Positions 35,401-42,604 of a DNA stretch of 42,604 nucleotides are shown here, in pieces. Below the pieces are notes generated by a model. That model was not told the origin of the DNA, searched no databases, and saw nothing but the letters and a program-made list of their open reading frames with translations. Positions within the stretch are counted from its first letter, which is position 1. Each line of letters begins with the position of its first letter. This stretch comes from Acanthaster planci (lineage: Eukaryota; Echinodermata; Asteroidea; Valvatida; Acanthasteridae): positions 203,219 to 245,822 of the forward strand of contig NW_019091644.1 in NCBI RefSeq assembly GCF_001949145.1. Reading direction: 5' to 3'. The translations under genes were made by a program, and so were the position numbers.

Positions 35401-38400
35401 AGCGACCGACCCTGAACAGCAGATCGAGCTGTTCGCGAACATAAGGATACAAGGCACCCGAACTCGGCCCAAAATTGTCGATGGGTGAATACCTTTACCA
35501 GTAAACATGATAAAAGAAGAAAGACGGACCAGATGCTGGCGTACTTTCTGTGCCAATTTAAACCCTACGCAGTGAGTGGGGGAGCCCCTGTGGATAGTTT
35601 GCTGCTACTGCCAAACCTTTGAAACTTTCAAATGTTCCTTTCGTGGCTTTCTTTTTGGAGGTCTTGGGCAACTGTCGATAGCAAATTTGCAAAAATCGGA
35701 CAAAGCATTTTCATGTTAGATTCACGTGGCAATTAAGAGTAAAGAATCATCCAAAACTTGAATTTTTCCATGCTCTTGTGTGTAAATGGCCGTGTCGTGC
35801 AAACTCGTTGAAGTGCGTTCATTTTTCCTGTCAAGTTGCATGTTTTCCTTCGCATTTTGACTGTCGTATCTAATACTGATGTCGGAGCAAACAATACATG
35901 AACAAATTTCAAACAATGAACTACAAAAGGAATGAAAACACAATGCTTACACAGTGTATGATTATAATGTAATGAAATTTTCTTGATGAAATGTTTAAAT
36001 GTAGCAAAGAATGAATAAGGAAATGCTCTTTGCATGATAATCCATAGAGGTATCCGTGTTTCATTTCAAGTTCATTTGGTACTGTTTTCTTGAGAATTTC
36101 GCAAAATTTGAAAATATGAATCAAAATATGAAAACAAGTGCAGAAAAAAAATGTCACACATGTTCCAATCAGATACCCAGTTCCTTAAACTCTCACCCAA
36201 AGCGCACCCCTAAGGTGTTGCAATACAATTTTGTTTCTAAATTCAGCCAAGGGCTCGCCGACAATTCTGTGGTGGCCAAAGTCAACGGCATCCTGTGGGA
36301 CCTGGACCGGCCCCTGGAGGTGGACAGCCGGGTGGAGCTGCTCAAGTTCACCGACGACGAAGGCCAGCAGGTGTTCTGGCACTCCTCTGCCCACATGCTG
36401 GGCGAGGCCATGGAGAGGCACTACGGGGGTTGTCTGTGCTACGGCCCGCCCATCGATAGTGGCTTCTACTACGACATGTTCCTGGAAGGAAGGTGGGTGG
36501 AGCTTGAGCAAGGGAGGGGGGGTTGATGCAGTGAAATCCTGGAGTGGTGTAAAGCTTGAAGAGTTTAAGATCAGTAGGAAGTTTTCAATATTAAATGTTT
36601 TCAGGGAGCTAGTTCGGCACGGTAAACAAAACGCAGTACCAGTATCCTATTTTTTGACCTGTATTAGGCGGAATACATGTGGCATTGGATCGGATGGCTA
36701 AACTCAAGAGCTATGCCTCGCATACTTCATGTGTGGCATAAATAAACTGCTGGGTCGAAGAATTTGCAGGGAAAATACCCGCCCATGGCACTGTTTTTGT
36801 GTAAGAAAATCTGACGTGAACCGGTTGAACAAAATTAAAACACGAGGTATAAATGTACAATGTGTGCACAGGAATCTCTCGACCGGAGCTTGATTTCTAA
36901 TCCCTTCCTTATTCTCACCGCAAGACTTGCTCACATCTGTTTATGGTTTACGGTTTTACGCTTGCATTCCTCAGTGCGCTGGCTGAGCTGCTGGGTGTCA
37001 ACCTGGCGAATGCCCTCCCCTCAAACTTCGTGCGTGTGCTTTTCATGGAGTCGGTAAGGGGCGCAGGGGGCTTGCTCTCAGCTATTGCTCATTTTTTGTC
37101 CGCCCCTGACGTAACAGTATACTCGAAGACAGAGGGCAGTGAACTGGCAAGAAAGCCAAAATCTTATTCAGTGAGCGGACGGATGATCCTGCAAGAACCT
37201 TTTACATCAACTTTAAAATTTTTACTTTGATTTTATTAATTTGTGCTCAACCACTTCATGCCGGGGCATTTTTCAATGTTGATGATGCTGGGCCGGCATA
37301 ATTATCATTTTTTCCGTTTTCAAAATTCTTCAGAAATTCGTCATTTCATTTAATGGACGTTCATAGCCACACGAAGTAATCTTTAGGCACTAATCTAAGT
37401 TGACAGGTGACATTCATTGACGCCCGAGTATTTCAGCCAGGCCTGCAGCCTTGTAAAAAGAGCCCAGATTGTGCGGTGTTATACAACTGTCTTTTGTTCA
37501 CGAACCTGGCTCAGTGCACTGTTGACCTCTCTTCAATAGGGGCCAGATTAGCGTGCAGCGGTGTTGTGTGGCTCATCGCTGTGGTGGTGGAGCGCTTTTG
37601 TCCCCGGTGGTAATCGGCTCACTATAAATGCCCCAAACCCTGGTATACGGTTTCAAAACAAGGCTGGATTATCACCACTTTTGAGAGTGAAAAATGTTGG
37701 TCATGCCCAGCAGCCTGATCTTTTGTTCGGAGTACGGTCTTTTGTTACAGGGCCCTGTGTCCTTTGTCCGAGTTGGGAGAGCCCAGCCAAGCATATAAAG
37801 CATCCGTCTCCGATTCCGGAGTCCCTGGCAGGAAGTGGTTAATATGATTCAGTGTTCGTCACATTTGAATATATGTGTATTATAGAACTGTGCTATATAA
37901 ATCAATAAATTATTCTTTACCTCAAAAATCAAAATGATTTTCAGTTTCTGTATCAAACTTTGTTTATGTCGTGCACACAAGATGGACTACTGACCACATT
38001 TCCCTGGCACTGGAGGATTTGTTCATTGAGCGGCAATCAGAATAAGTAATTTTTTGCTGTCCAGAGCTAGGAAAATGCCTGTAGCAGTGCATGTGAATCC
38101 CAGGCTCGGAGCTAATGTGAAATCAAAGTCCGCCTAAAATTAAAACTGTGCCAAGTTGTTATTTGCCACTAACTCTGACAGCAATCAGGCTAACTCGAAA
38201 GCCAGGCATGTGGCGTACTGAAAAGGTCACCAGTGTGTGGCCACAGTGCCACATGTGCCACGAAGAACTAGCAATTGGACTGTAGGTGTAGGGCTGCAAT
38301 TGGGTCAGCAGTAGTGATCGGGTCAAATCAAGGCCAGGATCGTTGTGGTTGGATTTTTGGGTTCGGACTTGCCTAACTACAACAGTAGTCTGTGCACAGT

Positions 38401-41400
38401 CTCCCTAATGTGAAGCGACAGAGTGCATGTACTTTGCAGAGCGATCATTCAGGAAATAACTGATGCCATTTTCTATTTGCAGGCAAGTCTCCAGCAACGA
38501 CTTCAAGACGCTGATGGAGGTCGTCAAGAAGATCCAGAAAGAAAAGCAGCCGTTCATTCGGCTGGAGATGAAGAAGGAAGACCTCCTGAAGATGTTTGAT
38601 GTAAGAATATCCAGGAAGAACATCCACTGTGAAAGTTGAAAAATTATTAGAGATTCACTCGAAGAAAATTGGCAGTCTTTAGATTGGCCCCCCACAACCC
38701 TCAGAAACACTGCTGACAATTAAGTGCTCCACTGTGGTGACAGTTCCAACTCATTTAGAGGGTGTGTTCAGGGCTAGGGCACTAGATCCTACAGTTTCAC
38801 AGACGCTGTGCTGTTACATGTAGGGATAGTATTCAAATTTACCGTCACAGTCTGGAGAACATGTGACGTGGAATACGTACCGCACGGCGGCATTATAAGG
38901 CTTTCATATCACACATTAAGGACTAACAGCAGCTGATGTTGTAAGATTCTGGGATTTGAGAAGGACATCCATGGGTAGTGCACACGTCAGCTTTCTCATA
39001 GGAGTGGTTCCTAATAGTACGTCACGGTTCTGTTTTTGAGGTGCCACATTATGTCAAATATATGTAAAGATTGAGTTGGAGGAATCAGACAGAAAGTACC
39101 TCAGCAGTTTTAGCTACCTAACACCCCCCCCCCAAAAAAAGCTGGGCTTCCTCAGCCCATTGCACAGCGTGAGGAATCATGCCAGATCTTCTTGAAACTT
39201 AGCCTATAGATACGTATGTTCATAGTGAATATGGTATGTCTTGTGATCAAAAGCGCTGCTAGTCTGCACACACTGTCCAGTCTTCTAGTCTTGATTCCAG
39301 CTGTACCTCCTCTCATTTTGCAGGGGTGAGATTTCCCAGCTTTTTAGCCGATTTCCCCCTTTTTTGTTTTGGATTTCAGCTTTTTGTCCTCACTGGCTGG
39401 GTACAAAAGTACAGGAGATTTCCACAGTTCAGCTTTTTTATGCCCCTTTTTCGGCTGTTTTCAGCTATTTTTATCGTTGATCAATCTCGCCCCCGATTTT
39501 GATGCATTTGATGGGAGTTGACTTTCAGATTGGTAAATCAATACCCCTCCAGTTGACTCCTCATAATGAATGCCTTTTGCAGTACAATTTGTTCAAGAAG
39601 CGTATTCTGAATGAGAAGGTCACCACGGCAACCACCACGGTATACAGGTAACATTTCATGTCCCTTTGTCGGTAGAACTTTCATCTCGAGCAAATGAATG
39701 TGTTTAAATATTCCTAAGCTACACACTTGGTCACTTCGCTCTAGATATACGGCACGTCTTCCATACATATGTGGGTTTTCTTGGCCAATTTTCAATGAGA
39801 AAAGCAGTTTTGCTCATAAAGTTCCATTTGAAATTGAGAGTTCTGAATTCAGTGTTCACTCAATTTCAATCAGTTCTATCCGTGAAGCTTTCCCGAAATA
39901 ACAAAACATTAAATATCAGACGATCCTGAACAGTTGTTATTTTTTTCAATTTCAATTAAGCCAGTTGCAAGACAGTGATAAAAATTCAGCTTCTTCAGCT
40001 GGGAAACTGCTTTGACATTGAATTCATTTTTGTGGTATTAACAGAAAGAAAAAATCCAGTTATAATCTGACAAATATTAAAAGAAACTATCATTTGCAAA
40101 AAGTGTGTCCATAAAGGGAAAAAATTGCCATAAATCTGCTCGCCTTTAGGTGACTCCGAGGATGAATACACCGGTATTCTCGTCAATAAGTTCATCACCA
40201 GTCTATTCAAAGTCCTTTAGTCGTAAGCCAAGTCACTATCTATTCAACTGAACATTGACAAAAATCATTCTTTCGTCATTGTTCACCCTGCAACTTATGA
40301 CTGGTCTTTTGGAAGGACTTGCCAGTGGACTTGTGAAAAGACTTTAACGGTGCACTCACTTCACCAGTTGGACATAGATTGTAAAAATTCAACTAAGTGA
40401 TAGCCAAGGAAAGTCGCTGTAATGACAGGCTCTGTTTTGTGGTGCTTCGGGCATTATGCTCATTTGCTGACATGCAGCCTGTTTCCTGCTGTCTCGTCCA
40501 ACCTAGTCTACATCTCAACATCTGCAACTTTACCTCAGATATTACAAAAGCTCCAATCAAAACACATCTTTGAATTGAGACATAATGAAATCGTCGATTT
40601 TGTTATGACAACTCCTGAATGTCAGGTGGCAGTGTCGTTTCCTTCTTTTTTTTTTCAGATGTGGTCCGTTGATTGACCTCTGTCGAGGCCCTCACGTCCG
40701 ACACACGGGCAAGGTCAAAGCTGTTGATGTCGTCAAGGTTTGTCTTTGCTTTCATTTGAGAACATTTGATTTCTGGATATATTTTCCAACAAACCATATG
40801 GAAAAACTAATTAGGGTTCTGCATATTCTTTATACAAATTTGAATATATTTTTATATTAAGATATAAAAAGTATCCAAATGTTCAATAATGGATAAGAGA
40901 TTTTTTCAGAGACCTTTCATTCGGGATTTGCTGTCTTTAAGCTCTTTCAAACCAAAAAATAGCGCAAGATTGGAATAATCGCAGTCATTCTGGAAAAACC
41001 CAATTCCTTGTTGGATCCGTTAAAACCCTGAAAGCTGACTGACGATGTTTCCTTGCTGTGGTTGTTGAAACCCCTTCCACAGGCATTTCTCTATATTCCC
41101 CCAATCTCATTCCTGACTCGGATGTCGGTGAAGGAATACGTAGATCCCTGTACCGCCTGATTCCGCACCTGTGCTTTCCTGAGATCTTAAGTGGACCATG
41201 TCCCCCCCCCCTCCCACTGGCTCCATGGGAAAGTGCGCATGTGAATAGAGTGTGACGCCATCGGCGTCTGTACATACATGTAGGCCTATTGTTTCCCTAC
41301 TAACCCTAACCCCCCTGGCGTATCACCTGGGGTACAGGACTCAGTACTGCCAACCACTGCGTAGTAGGGTAAGTCTAGAGATTAGAGATCCATTTTTTTT

Positions 41401-42032
41401 CGTGTCCCTGTCACATCTGACCTTTGTTAGCTGACATGGAAATATCACCGGAATGGATTTCAAACTTTTACAATTTTATTGGCAGGTACATGTAATTGCA
41501 TTAATTTATCACTCTTGGAAATTAGAAAGTGTGTTCTAAACTTACAAAATCAAATGTCAGATGTGACAGGGACACGAAAAAAAAATGGACCTCTAATCTC
41601 TGTAATTACCCAGTGGTCTGAAGGGCCTAGCCCTACAAGTTACTACTTCTGGCCAGGGCACTTCCATTTTTACTCGTACAACGAATAAAATCATGCATTT
41701 ATAGTGCCACAGCACTGTGTGGTACGTTGTCTTAGTAATTGTATTTTAAGGTTTCAGAGAACAGCAAGGTCGTGTCATGATACAAGCCGCAGCGCTGTAT
41801 GCAGCATTTCCCCACTAAGTAGTAGTTTGTAGACTTTCGGCGAGACGAGGGTCAACGTGGCCTCGCTTTTCCATACTGTTGACAGAACTCGGCTACCTAT
41901 TGGGGAGGGAACGCAGAGGCCGAGTCCCTTCAGCGCATCTACGGCATTTCCTTCCCGGACACAAAACAGCTGAAGGAGTGGCAACATTTCCAGGCGGAGG
42001 CGGCGAAGAGAGACCACCGCAAGATCGGAAGG
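29443..42032 (+). CDS. TARS1: Cytoplasmic threonyl-tRNA synthetase, N-terminal half
   Basis: The coding exons are 29443-29499, 31231-31299, 32371-32452, 34808-34907, 36247-36492, 38483-38600, 39583-39647, 40659-40737 and 41886-42032: 963 nt, 321 codons, all phases consistent. The enzyme charges tRNA-Thr with threonine in the cytosol. Seen here are a Lys-rich extension (1-42), a [11 protein letters not shown] helix, a TGS domain (about 74-136, [11 protein letters not shown]) and the second additional (editing) domain. The HxxxH (H148, H152, in HSSAH) and CxxxH (C254, H258, in CRGPH) metal/editing residues that clear mischarged Ser-tRNA-Thr are all intact. Exon 9 ends in RDHRKIGR, just before the class II catalytic core, so the catalytic and anticodon-binding domains are outside the window. 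No break was found. A TARS3-like paralogue cannot be ruled out, but the short N-terminus favours TARS1. Confidence 0.95.
30560..30722. repeat. TGTACA/TACATG-rich cluster in TARS1 intron 1
   Basis: Many TGTAC and GTACA words cluster here, several forming short palindromes such as GTACATAC, and TGTACGTGTACAGTGCACGTAC. A second cluster with TACATGTAC words lies at 32082-32222 in intron 2. These look like intronic low-complexity DNA. Confidence 0.4.
31231..31299 (+). CDS. TARS1: TARS1 exon 2
   Basis: It follows TTTTCCCGCAG and encodes [20 protein letters not shown] then PVE, ending GAG|GTAAGA in phase 0. The Lys-rich extension is characteristic of animal cytosolic ThrRS. Confidence 0.85.
31598..32083. 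mobile_element. Possible non-autonomous hAT-like element
   Basis: The left end (TAGGGCAGTGCTGAATAT) and right end (TTGATTCAGCCCTA) are roughly inverted. The subterminal regions are full of GAATATTCGAAT-type words in inverted order, a style common in hAT elements. A clean 8-bp target duplication was not seen, so the boundaries are tentative. It lies in TARS1 intron 2. Confidence 0.4.
32371..32452 (+). CDS. TARS1: TARS1 exon 3
   Basis: [20 protein letters not shown] then EADTALA. It corresponds to the conserved NPWPEYI-type helix before the TGS domain. It ends in phase 1 at TG|GTGAGC. Confidence 0.92.
32701..33025. repeat. Foldback repeat with arms of about 105 bp
   Basis: Arms 32701-32818 and 32920-33025 are inverted copies: AAAATCTGGTACAC at the left end meets GTGTACCAGATTTT at the right, and both contain CAATTTGAATT-, AAGACACTGT- and GGCAAGCTTTTG-like blocks. 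A further inverted copy of 32790-32875, part arm and part loop, lies at 33155-33240. All of this is in TARS1 intron 3, directly next to a LINE fragment. Confidence 0.7.
33240..34045 (+). mobile_element. LINE 3' fragment, split by a MITE
   Basis: The frame reads [17 protein letters not shown], then [20 protein letters not shown], then [13 protein letters not shown], stopping near 33582. This is the C-terminal signature of a LINE reverse transcriptase protein (RAFSVxAPxLWNxLP...FKxxLKT). The tail AAAGCGTTTTGAGATATTTT runs into GCTCCATTAA at 33681 and resumes after the MITE as GGATACATTATTATTATT. It is similar to, but distinct from, the LINE end at 28500-28822. It lies in TARS1 intron 3. Confidence 0.8.
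33678..34021. mobile_element. piggyBac-type MITE with TTAA duplication
   Basis: TTAA at 33678-33681 is followed by CCCTCCTATG, and the right end reads CAAAGGAGGG followed by TTAA at 34018-34021. TTAA target duplication with CCC-starting inverted ends is diagnostic of the piggyBac superfamily. The 336-bp body lacks a transposase frame. Removing it with one TTAA would rejoin the two halves of a LINE tail, which independently supports the boundaries. Confidence 0.83.
34808..34907 (+). CDS. TARS1: TARS1 exon 4 (TGS domain)
   Basis: It completes an Ala codon, then reads [26 protein letters not shown] and TIAAGI, the first strands and helix of the TGS fold. It ends AG|GTAGGC in phase 2. Confidence 0.95.
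36247..36492 (+). CDS. TARS1: TARS1 exon 5 (TGS end, editing domain start)
   Basis: [20 protein letters not shown] ends the TGS domain. [13 protein letters not shown] carries the HxxxH pair at 36380-36382 and 36392-36394, and [14 protein letters not shown] follows. The exon ends AAG|GTGGGT in phase 2. Confidence 0.95.
38483..38600 (+). CDS. TARS1: TARS1 exon 6 (editing domain)
   Basis: [20 protein letters not shown] then [20 protein letters not shown], the helical part of the editing domain. It ends GAT|GTAAGA in phase 0. Confidence 0.95.
39583..39647 (+). CDS. TARS1: TARS1 exon 7
   Basis: [20 protein letters not shown] then Y and part of Arg; it matches the conserved YNKFKCRILNEKV region. 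It ends CAG|GTAACA in phase 2. Confidence 0.95.
40659..40737 (+). CDS. TARS1: TARS1 exon 8 (editing-site CxxxH)
   Basis: It completes Arg, then reads [20 protein letters not shown] and AVDVVK. C254 and H258 (in CRGPH) are the second half of the editing metal site. A long T-run tract precedes the acceptor, and the exon ends AAG|GTTTGT in phase 0. Confidence 0.95.
41367..41611. mobile_element. MITE with about 47-bp inverted repeats in TARS1 intron 8
   Basis: AGAGATTAGAG-TCC, a T run, then CGTGTCCCTGTCACATCTGAC (ending 41421) is mirrored at 41556-41602 with only a few differences. GGGTAA and TTACCC extend the match outward. The centre is about 135 bp with no coding capacity. The nearly identical arms suggest a young insertion. 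Confidence 0.72.
41886..42032 (+). CDS. TARS1: TARS1 exon 9
   Basis: [20 protein letters not shown], then [20 protein letters not shown] and KRDHRKIGR. This links the editing domain to the catalytic core. It ends AGG|GTAAAC in phase 0, and the next intron runs to the window edge. Confidence 0.95.
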
Positions 42033-42590
42033 GTAAACTGATCAGCTCAGATCCATCCTTGGGTCTTCCCCGACCCCTTCCCCCGTGACCATACCTTTCT
42101 CTAATGGCCGGCCATTTAAGAAAGGCCCAACTCCACCAGTATGGCCTCGGAGAGTTAGTGGATTTCCTTTACAACTCCTCCAATAAAAATATTCACTTTT
42201 TTCTTTTGAATTCCAAAAAGGTTTTGTTGGAAGTTGAGCCCTTCTTTTAATTAGTTACTTGATTGTATGCCAAAGTTTGCCCCAAAAAAGGTGTTCTTTT
42301 TTAGCGAGAGCTTTTGTCCCAGAGAAGCACATTTGCTCCATTATACGAGAGCATAAAAGGAAAAGATTAACTCACAGAAGCGTACCTCAGACTTTGGGAA
42401 TCATTTCTTGGTTCCTTTTTAGCTATAGTTGGTAAAATGTGGGTAGGCAACAGCTACGACCGGCATTCACAGAAAAACGTCCGTGGAGAAACTAGGACAA
42501 CACTTGAATGCCTTCAGCGTCGTGGAGCCCATAAACCATGCAGAGATTCAGCAGACTTCCACGTCCTAGTGTGCTCTCTGGGTGTGAGCA

Positions 42591-42604
42591 AGCACACACA
42601 CACA
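42591..42604. repeat. CA dinucleotide repeat at window edge
   Basis: A (CA)n run begins at about 42592 and continues off the right edge, inside TARS1 intron 9. Confidence 0.6.

Noticed and set aside
36185-36511. Minus-strand frame of 108 codons
   Set aside because: It is the antisense of TARS1 exon 5, which has clear synthetase similarity on the plus strand.
41296-41315. Telomere-like CTAACCCTAACCC
   Set aside because: Only two units, in an intron; no array.
1-42604. CRISPR array, rRNA genes or bacterial-type operons
   Set aside because: No regularly spaced direct repeats, no rRNA-like sequence, and the genes are split by spliceosomal introns.

Overview
This is animal nuclear DNA: intron-rich genes with GT-AG splice sites, long introns crowded with small transposons, tRNA-derived SINEs, LINE tails and a DIRS-type retrotransposon, and no operon-like gene packing. 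The style (TACATGTA-rich introns, DIRS elements, a divergent O-fucosyltransferase-like family gene) fits a marine invertebrate deuterostome, perhaps a cephalochordate. That taxonomic guess is inference only.

Layout. 1-3.66 kb: no gene seen. 3.66-7.34 kb: a decayed DIRS-like tyrosine-recombinase retrotransposon with inverted terminal repeats, an internal complementary region, and reverse transcriptase, RNase H and recombinase remnants; a SINE interrupts it. 7.3-14.9 kb: mostly featureless, with a 3' piece of the same SINE, a 55-bp-arm hairpin, a tRNA-like SINE head and a GGGTCA-rich foldback. 14.95-15.39 kb: two plausible exons of an unidentified plus-strand gene. 17.5 kb: a tRNA-Tyr-like pseudogene. 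18.2-27.8 kb: a minus-strand four-exon gene for a type II membrane, GDP-fucose O-fucosyltransferase-like protein, with one frameshift in exon 2; its introns hold two MITEs and an AT-rich repeat. 28.5-28.8 kb: a LINE 3' end. 29.44 kb to the right edge: the first nine coding exons (321 codons) of cytoplasmic threonyl-tRNA synthetase (TARS1-like), covering the N-terminal extension, the TGS domain and the tRNA-editing domain. The catalytic and anticodon-binding domains lie beyond the window.

The two main genes are divergently transcribed, with start codons 1.6 kb apart and a LINE fragment between them. Nothing suggests that they act in one pathway. The most striking structural signals are the DIRS element, a TTAA-flanked piggyBac-type MITE nested in a LINE tail inside a TARS1 intron, and several strong inverted repeats (9.7, 11.6, 18.7-19.1, 26.9-27.3, 32.7-33.0 and 41.4-41.6 kb). 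Exon boundaries were set by hand from splice motifs, reading-phase continuity and recognisable protein similarity; no alignment or database search was run.
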